From positions 26,314 to 90,313 of the forward strand of contig NZ_JACSPV010000016.1 of assembly GCF_014836955.1 (NCBI RefSeq): a DNA stretch of 64,000 nt, given 5' to 3'. Shown one piece after another: positions 55,836 through 64,000 of the stretch. Positions within the stretch are counted from its first letter, which is position 1, and every line of letters begins with the position of its first letter. The stretch is from Bacillus norwichensis (GTDB lineage Bacteria > Bacillota > Bacilli > Bacillales > Bacillaceae_C). The notes below the pieces were generated by a model. The model ran no database searches and was not told the DNA's origin. It saw only the letters and a program-made list of their open reading frames with translations. The translations under genes and the position numbers were made by a program.

Positions 55836-56819
55836 ATGGTGGGAAAATTTTTAGCATTTTGTGAGACTCGAGACGGGGAATTACGCCAAGTAGCTTTTGA
55901 GGCAATTTCAGCAGCCAAGAAGTTGTCCAATGGCGGTGAAGTAATCGCAGCCATACTCGGTACAAACGTATCAAATTGTATTGAAACACTTTATCATTAT
56001 GGGGCTGATCGAGTGATTACAGTGGAAAATGAAGCGTTGAATCAATATACAACAGATGCTTATCAACAAGCTCTTTTGCACGTGATTGACTCCGAGAATC
56101 CGGATGGTTTTATCATGGGCCATACTGCTATAGGCAAAGACGTTTCTCCGAGAATTGCAACAAAGATCCAGGCAGGTCTCATATCTGATATTGTGAATAT
56201 TGAATCAAATGGAGGAAAAGTGATCTTTACACGGCCAATTTATTCAGGGAAAGCATTTGAAAAGAAAAGAATTACGGATGGATTTCAGTTCATCACAATT
56301 CGCCCCAATAACATTAAACCGTTGGAAAAGGACGAATCCAGAATAGGTACAGCTTCTTCATTGGACATTGAAATAAAAAACATTCGTACAGTGATCAAAG
56401 AAGTTGTGCAAAAAACGGCAGGAAAAGTAGATTTATCTGAGGCAAAGATCATCGTAGCGGGTGGACGCGGGGTGAAAGGAGTAGATGGGTTTGAACTGCT
56501 TCAAAGTCTCGCTGATCTTCTTGGTGGAGCAGTAGGAGCGTCCAGAGGGGCATGCGACTCGAGTTATTGTGACTACTCTTTGCAGATTGGACAGACAGGT
56601 AAGGTGGTAACACCTGATTTATATTTTGCTTTTGGAATATCCGGTGCGATCCAGCATATTGCAGGGATGTCCAACTCGAAAGTGATTGTAGCCATAAATA
56701 AAGATCCTGAGGCACCGATATTTGATATTGCTGATTACGGGATCGTTGGTGATCTATTTGAAGTAATCCCGTTATTAAAAGAAGAGATAAAACAAAATTT
56801 ATCAGTTTCTGGAGTTTAA
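55836..56819 (+). CDS. etfA: Electron transfer flavoprotein, alpha subunit
   Basis: 327 residues. The C-terminal FAD domain shows GGRGVKGVDGFELLQSLADL, GGAVGASRGACD, IGQTGKVVTPDLYFAFGISG and INKDPEAPIFDIADYGIVGD. The usual SRAAVD is SRGACD here. Starts 12 bases after etfB. Electrons pass to the membrane oxidoreductase encoded next. Confidence 0.95.
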   Translation: MVGKFLAFCETRDGELRQVAFEAISAAKKLSNGGEVIAAILGTNVSNCIETLYHYGADRVITVENEALNQYTTDAYQQALLHVIDSENPDGFIMGHTAIGKDVSPRIATKIQAGLISDIVNIESNGGKVIFTRPIYSGKAFEKKRITDGFQFITIRPNNIKPLEKDESRIGTASSLDIEIKNIRTVIKEVVQKTAGKVDLSEAKIIVAGGRGVKGVDGFELLQSLADLLGGAVGASRGACDSSYCDYSLQIGQTGKVVTPDLYFAFGISGAIQHIAGMSNSKVIVAINKDPEAPIFDIADYGIVGDLFEVIPLLKEEIKQNLSVSGV

Positions 56820-56822
56820 GAA

Positions 56823-58949
56823 ATGAACTACCTAGTTTTACTTAACTGGTTTTTATTTTTAGCTGTAACAGGATACGGGACTTACCTTTTTATCACACTG
56901 TTAAAAACTCGTTATGAATTCATTAAGCTAGGAAAAAAAGTAGAGTTTAACCATAAACTGAAAGAACGTATCCAAGCTGTCATAGTAAATGTATTCGGTC
57001 AGAAAAAAGTTCTAAAAGATAAAAAGAGCGGTATGATCCATTTCATGTTTTTTTATGGATTTCTGCTCGTTCAGTTCAGTGCTCTGGATGTATTAATAAA
57101 AGGACTTTCCATAGGAGCTCATCTCCCTTTGGGAGCCACTTATCCATACTTTACATTCTTCCAGGAAATTGTTGTCGTGATGATCTTAATTGCCGCTGTG
57201 TGGGCCTTTTACCGGCGATATGTAGAAAGGCTTGTCCGCTTACAGAGAGGGTGGAAAGCAGGCCTTGTTCTCATTTTCATCGGTGGATTAATGGTTTCTA
57301 AAATCGGTCTAAAAGGGATGGAAAAAATTTGGCTCGATAAACCTTTAACTGGATTTGAGCCGATGGCATCAGGTGTTGCTTACATATTGTCAGGTATTGG
57401 ACCAACTGCTGCATCCATTTTATTCTTTGTATTTTGGTGGATGCATCTACTCATATTACTCACATTTTTAGTCTATATTCCGCAGTCGAAACATTTTCAC
57501 CTAATTGCAGGGCCTGTAAATGTATTTCTAGGTCGGACAAATCCGGTTGGAAAGCTTTCCTCCATTGACTTTGAAGATGAGACTCAGGAAGTGTTTGGCG
57601 TGGGAGCAATCGAAAATTTTAACCAAAAACAATTGCTCGATTTGTACGCCTGTGTGGAATGCGGTCGTTGTACAAATATGTGCCCAGCAACTGGAACCGG
57701 AAAGTTGCTTTCCCCCATGGACTTAATCATTAAATTGCGGGACCATCTAATAGAAAAGGGAGCAGTTGTCACATCTCTTTCTCCGTGGCTGCCAGCTTAT
57801 GCTTTCAGTCATACACAGGGGAATATGCTGGCAAAAAAATCTGCTGAAACAGGCAGTGGCTCATTCTATGAAACTTCATTAATAGGTGATGTGATCACAG
57901 AAGAAGAAATTTGGGCCTGTACTACATGCCGAAACTGCGAGGATCAATGTCCTGTGATGAACGAACATGTGGATAAAATTATTGATATGCGAAGACATCT
58001 TATCTTAATGGAGGGGAAGATGGACCCGGATGCCCAACGAGCCATCCAAAACATCGAACGCCAGGGAAATCCGTGGGGATTAAACCGGAAGGACCGGGAA
58101 AAATGGCGTGAAGGCAGGGAGGATATTCATGCTCCTACTGTCAAAGAGCTGCAGAAATCAGGAGAAGAATTTGAGTATTTATTTTTTGTAGGCTCCATGG
58201 GTTCTTATGATCAAAGAAGCCAGAAAATTGCACAATCATTTGTGAAAATCTTGAACATTGCGGAAGTGAAATTCGCTATTGTTGGCAACAAGGAAAAGAA
58301 TTCGGGCGACACCCCGAGAAGGATGGGGAATGAATTTTTATTCCAAGAGCTGGCAAGGGCAAATATTGAGATGTTTCTAAAGTATGGTGTCAAAAAAATC
58401 GTCACCATCGACCCGCATGCTTACAATACGTTTAAAAATGAATATCCCGAATTTGGCCTGACTGACATAGAAGTCTATCATCACACAGAACTATTATATG
58501 AGCTTTTAACGGAAGGAAAAATCACTCCAATCAGGGAAGTAAATGAAACCATCACTTTCCACGACTCGTGTTACCTTGGCAGATATAATGACGTGTACGA
58601 CCCCGCCCGCGAAGTTCTAAAGCGAATTCCTGGCGTCAAATTGGTCGAGATGGAGAGAAATCGGGAAACGGCGATGTGCTGTGGAGCAGGTGGCGGGTTG
58701 ATGTGGATGGAAGAGAAGGCTGGAGAACGAATCAATGTTGCCCGTACGGAACAAGCATTGGAAATGAAGCCGGGAGTGATTGGCAGTGGCTGTCCATATT
58801 GCTTAACGATGCTGAGTGATGGCGTAAAGGCAAAAGAGATGGAGGATACAGTGCAGACATTGGATGTGGCTGAATTATTAGAACGATCCATTGTAACAGT
58901 GGACGAAGAGATGAAAAGAAGAGAGAAAAAAGACTTCGTGCTTATTTGA
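56823..58949 (+). CDS. ETF:quinone oxidoreductase-like iron-sulfur membrane protein (FadF/EMO type)
   Basis: 708 residues. Five or six N-terminal membrane helices with NarI-like haem-binding character (1-220), two 4Fe-4S motifs (CVECGRCTNMCPATGTGK and CTTCRNCEDQCPVMNEH) and two CCG domains at the C-terminus (HDSCYLGRYND with ETAMCCGAGGGLMW, and GSGCPYCLTML). This architecture corresponds to B. subtilis FadF and the ETF:menaquinone oxidoreductases of fatty-acid oxidisers. It closes the operon, 3 bases after etfA, and would deliver electrons to menaquinone. Confidence 0.92.
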   Translation: MNYLVLLNWFLFLAVTGYGTYLFITLLKTRYEFIKLGKKVEFNHKLKERIQAVIVNVFGQKKVLKDKKSGMIHFMFFYGFLLVQFSALDVLIKGLSIGAHLPLGATYPYFTFFQEIVVVMILIAAVWAFYRRYVERLVRLQRGWKAGLVLIFIGGLMVSKIGLKGMEKIWLDKPLTGFEPMASGVAYILSGIGPTAASILFFVFWWMHLLILLTFLVYIPQSKHFHLIAGPVNVFLGRTNPVGKLSSIDFEDETQEVFGVGAIENFNQKQLLDLYACVECGRCTNMCPATGTGKLLSPMDLIIKLRDHLIEKGAVVTSLSPWLPAYAFSHTQGNMLAKKSAETGSGSFYETSLIGDVITEEEIWACTTCRNCEDQCPVMNEHVDKIIDMRRHLILMEGKMDPDAQRAIQNIERQGNPWGLNRKDREKWREGREDIHAPTVKELQKSGEEFEYLFFVGSMGSYDQRSQKIAQSFVKILNIAEVKFAIVGNKEKNSGDTPRRMGNEFLFQELARANIEMFLKYGVKKIVTIDPHAYNTFKNEYPEFGLTDIEVYHHTELLYELLTEGKITPIREVNETITFHDSCYLGRYNDVYDPAREVLKRIPGVKLVEMERNRETAMCCGAGGGLMWMEEKAGERINVARTEQALEMKPGVIGSGCPYCLTMLSDGVKAKEMEDTVQTLDVAELLERSIVTVDEEMKRREKKDFVLI

Positions 58950-59657
58950 CATAAAAGAAGCCGGGAAAGGGTCAACTCTATGTCTTAGGCCACAACCTAG
59001 CTTTGAAGAAGAAGGCTTTCCCAGAACTGTTAATGGAAAACGAAAGCAAATGCACTTAATTGATTTTAGCTGTCTCACTAATAAAGACAGTTTGTGTTAA
59101 AGAGAGCGTAAACTTTATTCTATTGACTAATGTGACATGCGAATTTTTAATATGACCTACAATTTGTTCTGCATCAGGGATGAATTGTGGGTTTCTTTAT
59201 ATTGAATGCATATTAATCAGGACAATTTTGGGCGTGCTTTTTTAGTCTGATAACACTTTTTCAGCGTTGGCCTACTTCATCTAGAAGCACCTTACGAATG
59301 GCCAAAAAGGCACTCTTTAACGAGGCACAGACAAGCTTCATCTTTTTTAATAGTGCGAGCTCAGCGCCCGCTGAAGGAGTTCACTGGCAAAGAGAAAGCC
59401 GAAGTTTGATTCTACCCGACGAAGGTCTTGGTTTTTTTGTGTTTCAATGCCTCCTATGGACAAACTTCCCTCTTTTTTATTAGCTTTAAATAGGATATAC
59501 TTATTATAGTACAGCAATGATTTTTATCGAAAAAAAGTTTAATAGACTAGGGTATGAGGTATAATTAAGTATAGAAAAGGTGTGTTCCTATGGAGGCGCC
59601 TTGTTTTTTGTGACAACTACTCTTTTTTACGCAAATATAGGGATAAGGAAGGTTGTA
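58950..59657. other. Intergenic region before mqo
   Basis: About 700 bases without a supported gene. GGGAAAG at about 58961 and CTTTCCC at about 59015 could pair over a long loop, but without a T-run. A GC-richer patch at 59290-59440 shows no family match on either strand. TATAAT at about 59559 is a candidate -10 for mqo, without a good -35. Confidence 0.4.
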
Positions 59658-61172
59658 ATGGGCAAGATACATGAAAAAACAGACATTATCTTAATTGGCG
59701 CCGGAGCCATGAGTGCGACTTTGGGATCTCTGTTGAAAGAATTAGCACCAGAGTGGGAAATCAAAGTATTTGAGAAACTCGGAAAAGCTGGAGAAGAAAG
59801 CTCCAACGAATGGAACAATGCGGGTACGGGCCATTCGGCTCTTTGTGAGCTAAATTACACGCCCCAGAAGCCGGACGGATCAGTAGACATCAGTAAAGCG
59901 ATAAAGGTGAATGAACAGTTTCAGCTTTCAAGACAGTTTTGGTCTTATCTCGTTAAGAGCAATCTAATTAGCAATCCGGACGATTTCATCATGCCAATTC
60001 CCCATATGAGTTTAGTAGAAGGGGAAGAGAATGTAACGTTTTTGAAAAAACGTTTTGAGGCATTGTCAAGCAGTCCTCTATTCCAGGGAATGAAATTTTC
60101 TGATGATCCGGAAAAGCTGAAGGAATGGATTCCGCTTATCATGCAAGATCGTACATCGAATGAACCAATAGCGGCCACAAAAGTCGACTCTGGTACGGAT
60201 GTTAACTTTGGTGCTCTAACACGTATGTTATTTGATCACTTAGAGGCTAAAAATGTCGAAGTTAATTACAGACACAGTGTTGAAGATATTAAACGCACAA
60301 GCGATGGCATGTGGGGAGTGAAAGTGCATAATATCGATAGCAATGTGTGTGAGTACCATGCTGCAAAATTTGTTTTTATCGGTGGTGGGGGCGGAAGCTT
60401 GCCTTTACTGCAAAAAACCGGTATTCCTGAATCCAAACATATCGGAGGCTTTCCAGTAAGCGGCCTATTTTTGGTCTGTAACAATCCAGAGGTTGTAGAG
60501 CAGCATCATGCGAAAGTGTATGGTAAAGCTAAAGTTGGTGCTCCACCAATGTCCGTACCACATCTTGATACCCGGTATATCGACAACAAAAAAACCTTGT
60601 TGTTTGGACCGTTTGCGGGCTTCTCGCCCAAGTTCTTAAAAACAGGCTCAAACCTTGATTTGATTGGTTCTGTAAAGCCGAATAATGTTCTTACAATGTT
60701 GGCGGCAGGCGTAAAAGAGATGGCACTGACAAAATACTTGGTTCAACAGGTCATGCTATCAAATGAACAACGTATGGAAGAATTGCGTGAGTTTATCCCA
60801 AGTGCTAAAAGCGAGGATTGGGAGGTCGTAACAGCAGGCCAGCGTGTGCAAGTCATCAAGGATACCAAAGCTGGTAAGGGCACCCTTCAATTTGGTACCG
60901 AAGTGGTCAGTGCATCTGATGGATCAATCGCTGCTTTGCTTGGTGCTTCTCCAGGTGCTTCTACAGCAGTTCATGTTATGTTGGAAGTATTGCAAAAATG
61001 CTTCCCGCAGCATATAAAAGAGTGGGAGTCTAAGATAAAAGAAATGATTCCTTCTTATGGTCAGTCACTAGTTGAAAACCCAGAGCTTTTCCAAGAAATT
61101 CTTACTTCTACATCGGAAACGCTGGGTCTGGCTGAGAATGTATCGCTGCATAAAAGTCAAAGCGTGTCATAA
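59658..61172 (+). CDS. mqo: Malate:quinone oxidoreductase
   Basis: 504 residues. FAD-binding [16 protein letters not shown], then [35 protein letters not shown] and C-terminal [19 protein letters not shown], all typical of Mqo. Oxidises malate to oxaloacetate and passes electrons to quinone at the membrane. ATG 59658 gives [16 protein letters not shown] after AAGGAAGG; the longer frame from 59580 is rejected. Monocistronic with a strong terminator. Confidence 0.97.
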   Translation: MGKIHEKTDIILIGAGAMSATLGSLLKELAPEWEIKVFEKLGKAGEESSNEWNNAGTGHSALCELNYTPQKPDGSVDISKAIKVNEQFQLSRQFWSYLVKSNLISNPDDFIMPIPHMSLVEGEENVTFLKKRFEALSSSPLFQGMKFSDDPEKLKEWIPLIMQDRTSNEPIAATKVDSGTDVNFGALTRMLFDHLEAKNVEVNYRHSVEDIKRTSDGMWGVKVHNIDSNVCEYHAAKFVFIGGGGGSLPLLQKTGIPESKHIGGFPVSGLFLVCNNPEVVEQHHAKVYGKAKVGAPPMSVPHLDTRYIDNKKTLLFGPFAGFSPKFLKTGSNLDLIGSVKPNNVLTMLAAGVKEMALTKYLVQQVMLSNEQRMEELREFIPSAKSEDWEVVTAGQRVQVIKDTKAGKGTLQFGTEVVSASDGSIAALLGASPGASTAVHVMLEVLQKCFPQHIKEWESKIKEMIPSYGQSLVENPELFQEILTSTSETLGLAENVSLHKSQSVS

Positions 61173-61176
61173 AGAG

Positions 61177-61227
61177 AAAAAGACGGCTCTTGTACTTCCT
61201 ATTAAGGAGTACAGGAGCCGTCTTTTT
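61177..61227. terminator. Bidirectional terminator between mqo and L,D-transpeptidase
   Basis: About 19-bp stem: AAAAGACGGCTCTTGTACT pairs with AGTACAGGAGCCGTCTTTT (one G-T pair), loop TCCTATTAAGG, A-run and T-run at the ends. It serves both convergent genes. Confidence 0.93.
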
Positions 61228-62659
61228 AATAGACAATAACCGGGTCATAAGTGCTGAGATGTTCATATACGGTTTTCATCACATCCGGAGGTGTGTTAAC
61301 ACAGCCTGCCGAACCTTCTGTTAGATAGGCATTGCCAGCCCAGTTTTTTCTCCAATCAGCATCGTGGAATCCTTGTCCATCATTGGTAAACGGTGCCCAA
61401 TATTTAACATCAACTGAGTAGTTAGGATTGCCTACAGCACTGCCCCTAAGGGTGTATGGTGAGGCTTTATAGAGAATGTACCAAACTCCAGGTGACGTCC
61501 CCTCATTGGTGCTCATTTTACCCGTCACTACATGTGTTGAGACAATCAATTTTCCATTCTTATAAATCCATATACGCTGATCTGCAATGGATACTTCAGC
61601 GTATGTATCTCCGATACCATTGTTTGCTGTTGTTTCATAGCCAATAGCATCATAGTCCCATCCGTTTCCATAAATATTGGAAGCAGAAATGGACTCCTTC
61701 CCTTTTTCAAAAGCCTTCTCAAGCATTGTCGTTTCTTTCTCAGCATCTATTGCCCAGCCATAACCCTGGCCCCTAACCGAGATGACCTTGCCTGAATGGG
61801 TCTTGAATTTAAAATCCTTGTTTAAGGTTGATTGAGACTTATTAATTTCATCTATTTTTTTCTGAATGTCACTTTCAGTAACCGATACCTTCCCATCATT
61901 TGAAACAGATGCCTTTTTAACTAGTTCCTTCGCTTGTAAGGTGTACACTTTATCCTGTACCTTATACTCGATGGATTGCTGTATGAAATCCTGCATCTTT
62001 TTCTCATTTTCTTTTATAATTGCGTTGTCCGATTTGATGGGCTGTATGAAAATAGGCTCCAAATGGATATCGCTAGTATACACCTGCTTTTCATAATCCT
62101 CTAATAAGGCGTCGATGTCATATTGTTTTCCATCCTTGCTTTCGGAAATGACAATTTTGCCTTGTTCCCATTTCACTTGAGCATCTACAGGTGCTTGTAA
62201 GCTCTTATTCATTAATTGGAGTTCTTTTTTTAGTTGTTTTTTTAGTGTTTCTGTTCGGAAGAGATCCGTTTTTTCAGGTGCTAACGCATAATCTTTTTCC
62301 TTCTTGGAAGGAAAAAACGTCCACTGCTTTTTCAGTAGGTTTTTAACTTTAGGCAGGTCCTTATCTGTAAAAGCCATCTGGGTATCTTTTTTATTTATAA
62401 TCAATTGTTTCCCTATATAAACCCTGTTAGCTAACTTGGATGTTTTTAATTTATCCGTTACCTGATCAGCAGTCAGCCCACCAACCTTGATGCCGTTAAT
62501 GGTAATGTTTGAATTGAACCGGGTTGCTTGATAATAGCTCATTCCCGCTAATATGAGAGCGATAATGATGATCGCTCCAATAATGATAAAATTACGCTTT
62601 GAAGGCTTTTTTGATTGGCTGCTCCTTTCTGTTTGAATAGGTTCATTGACAGAACTCAT
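61226..62659 (-). CDS. L,D-transpeptidase (YkuD) with PG-binding-4 repeats
   Basis: 477 residues: short cytoplasmic N-terminus, membrane helix (FIIIGAIIIIALILAGMSYY), peptidoglycan-binding-4-type domains (ITINGIKVGGLTADQVTDKL and a second copy), and a C-terminal YkuD catalytic domain with His in GFHDADWR and Cys453 in GSAGCVNTPPDV. Makes 3-3 cross-links in peptidoglycan or attaches proteins to it. I chose the second ATG (62659) because GGAGGG sits 9 bases before it. Confidence 0.93.
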   Translation of the reverse strand: MSSVNEPIQTERSSQSKKPSKRNFIIIGAIIIIALILAGMSYYQATRFNSNITINGIKVGGLTADQVTDKLKTSKLANRVYIGKQLIINKKDTQMAFTDKDLPKVKNLLKKQWTFFPSKKEKDYALAPEKTDLFRTETLKKQLKKELQLMNKSLQAPVDAQVKWEQGKIVISESKDGKQYDIDALLEDYEKQVYTSDIHLEPIFIQPIKSDNAIIKENEKKMQDFIQQSIEYKVQDKVYTLQAKELVKKASVSNDGKVSVTESDIQKKIDEINKSQSTLNKDFKFKTHSGKVISVRGQGYGWAIDAEKETTMLEKAFEKGKESISASNIYGNGWDYDAIGYETTANNGIGDTYAEVSIADQRIWIYKNGKLIVSTHVVTGKMSTNEGTSPGVWYILYKASPYTLRGSAVGNPNYSVDVKYWAPFTNDGQGFHDADWRKNWAGNAYLTEGSAGCVNTPPDVMKTVYEHLSTYDPVIVY

Positions 62660-63212
62660 AAACATTTCCCTCCGTTACTGTGCGACCAGCAATCTGCTAG
62701 TTATATTACAAATCTATTACAATTATACTACAATATGTTTGCTAAGGAATTTGTCGGATTTTGTAATGTGTGAAATTTTTAAAAACAATTAGTATAGGTC
62801 TATGTAAGGGGTTAACCATTTATTCCTTGACAATGGAACTGTTCGTTTGGTTATCAGAAGGCGTTTTATGAATGTCTAAAAAGCCCTCAGAGAGGAACGT
62901 TGATCTGTTCCCTTAGGTGACAGATAAAAAATACAAATCTGTTTGTCCTTAGCGAATTGAGTTCAAAAAATCAAATCAATGAGTTAAGGTGGGCCGATTT
63001 GTATAAAGTTTCTTTTAGGTATGAAGTGATAATAGTTGAATAGTGGAGTGCCGAGACTAGAGCCGAAAATTCGAGAATAAAGATATTTATTTGAGGTAAT
63101 GTGAATAAGCGGTTCAGTCATATAATCATAATGGGTTCGGCCTAACATCAAGAAGAGGAAGGACATGTTCGCCGGTGTTTTGACAGTTAGGGCAAGAAGC
63201 GAACCATGATGA
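62660..63212. other. Intergenic region after the L,D-transpeptidase gene
   Basis: AT-rich stretch that should hold the minus-strand promoter of the transpeptidase (AT-rich block 62690-62740). No gene, RNA or repeat is supported up to the transposase remnant. Confidence 0.4.
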
Positions 63213-63812
63213 TTATATTATTAGGCGAACCGAACGATTCAGTTCATTGTAAAGAGTGGAGTTAAGTAAGGGGTAGTACATTAATTTACATACGATGACT
63301 TGAGGAAAAATGACCTTAGTACCTTCCTCTAACCCACTGACTCCATCCATTGAAAGAAAAAAGATGTTTTCCACGCCCCATGCCTTGATTTCATCGAAGA
63401 TCTGCATCCATTTGTGCTTGCTCTCCGTCTCGTTCAACCATAGGCCTTGCCTTCCATGGTATAGCCTAAGATCGTATAGACGGCATATTTCTTTGATTCA
63501 TACTGGTTCCGGATGGTGGTAAACATGCAATCTACAAAGACAAACGCATAGCAGTTGCTTAACGGACGCGTTTGCCATTCCTCCAACTCTGGAAGCACAT
63601 GATCAGTAATATCCGATATCATTTCGTGGGAAACAGAAAAACCATAGATCTCTTCAATCGTTGAAGAAATATCCCGTTGTGACATCCCACGTGCATACAT
63701 GGAAATTACCTTGTTTTCAGGCGGACACGTCTTTTTTGCGCTTCGGTATCAATTGAGGATCAAAGCCCGATCACGCGGCACCTTAACGTCCACTTCTCCA
63801 GCGCTTGTTTTT
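63213..63812 (-). mobile_element. IS256-family transposase remnant
   Basis: On the minus strand, GEVDVKVPRDRA-type sequence (about 63780) is followed after frameshifts by NKVISMYARGMSQRDISSTI, EEIYGFSVSHEMISDITDHV and EWQTRPLSNCYAFVFVDCMF (63434-63700), then in another frame by KAWGVENIFFLSMDGVSGLE and VIFPQVIVC. This is the middle of a mutator-type (IS256) transposase. Several frameshifts and the loss of both ends make it inactive. It abuts the 145-bp structured repeat. Confidence 0.8.
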
Positions 63813-63957
63813 AACTTTATTCAGCAGAAGTCTCCCACATCTGTAAGTGGTGAGATGAAAGCATATTGGTATTCCATTCAGTGGGGGTTCAAACCCCGGC
63901 TGAATAAAGTAAAAGCCTTCGGAGGATGCCACAGATTTTCAGAGGAAACAATCGGGC
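63813..63957 (+). repeat. Structured RNA-like repeat, copy 2 (omega-RNA candidate)
   Basis: Close copy of 39919-40063. Outer arms ACTTTATTCAGC (63814-63825) and GCTGAATAAAGT (63899-63910) are perfect 12-base complements; the GGGG/CCCC hairpin and the TCTC/GAGA stem are kept. Beyond GGGC (63957) the two copies diverge; here GGGCGACG/CGTCGCC forms a further hairpin. It adjoins the IS256 remnant, and no tnpB is visible within the window. Confidence 0.6.
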
Positions 63958-64000
63958 GACGTTTCTCGTCGCCACCGTCTAGAATGAAAACTGATTCTTA

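Noticed and set aside
59298..59483. 61-residue frame before mqo
   Set aside because: No homology, no credible ribosome binding site; treated as intergenic.
62984..63166. 60-residue minus-strand frame next to the transposase remnant
   Set aside because: Does not match the C-terminus of IS256 transposases and has no start signal.

Overview
The window looks like a piece of a low-GC Firmicute chromosome, family Bacillaceae, lying close to the replication origin. The gene order matches the Bacillus subtilis origin-proximal backbone: ychF, rpsF-ssb-rpsR, yybS-gdpP-rplI-dnaB, purA, walR-walK-walH-walI-walJ-htrC and rlmH. Strong AGGAGG-type ribosome binding sites, frequent TTG/GTG starts, a PurR operator in front of purA, a perfect 16-bp parS site inside walK, a second parS-like palindrome between rpsF and ssb, and three perfect DnaA boxes near rlmH all agree with this. 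No genus or species can be named from the sequence alone.

Layout. 1-2310: 3' part of an MscS channel gene, a DUF951 gene and the ATPase gene ychF. 2629-6384: accessory genes between ychF and rpsF, namely a frameshifted MmcQ/YjbR gene, a thiolase and acyl-CoA synthetase pair behind a probable CcpA site, and a DUF378 membrane protein. 6490-7765: rpsF operon with its S6:S18-binding leader. 7800-13433: a dispersed repeat, then yybS, gdpP, rplI and dnaB. 13745-17246: accessory block (ECF sigma factor with a DUF4179 partner, a VOC protein, a class A beta-lactamase-like protein). 17280-28080: purA, a composite intergenic repeat, a VWA lipoprotein and the complete wal operon with htrC. 28141-29001: DnaA boxes, a small CxxH/CxxC protein and rlmH.

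From 29400 to the end the content is accessory: a membrane metallophosphoesterase, the decayed C-terminus of an AIPR abortive-infection gene, a CofE-like ligase divergent from a LysR regulator, a TRM11-like methyltransferase, rluF, a Fur-controlled DUF2325-flavodoxin pair, a DrrAB-type ABC exporter followed by a two-component system, a 1050-residue hybrid kinase with two kinase cores, and a YjiH-family membrane protein. The remaining genes are mqo, an L,D-transpeptidase and an IS256-type transposase remnant. Two 145-bp structured-RNA-like repeats lie at 39919 and 63813.

The most interesting system is the apparent eight-gene operon at 47606-58949: class III CoA-transferase, acyl-CoA dehydrogenase, two different urocanase-family proteins in tandem, an AraC-type regulator with a degenerate receiver, EtfB, EtfA and a membrane ETF:quinone oxidoreductase. 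By analogy with the carnitine (Cai) system, I infer a CoA-dependent route that interconverts a saturated imidazole acid such as imidazolepropionate with urocanate, feeds electrons to menaquinone and hydrates the product with urocanase. The gene content is seen; the substrate is inference.
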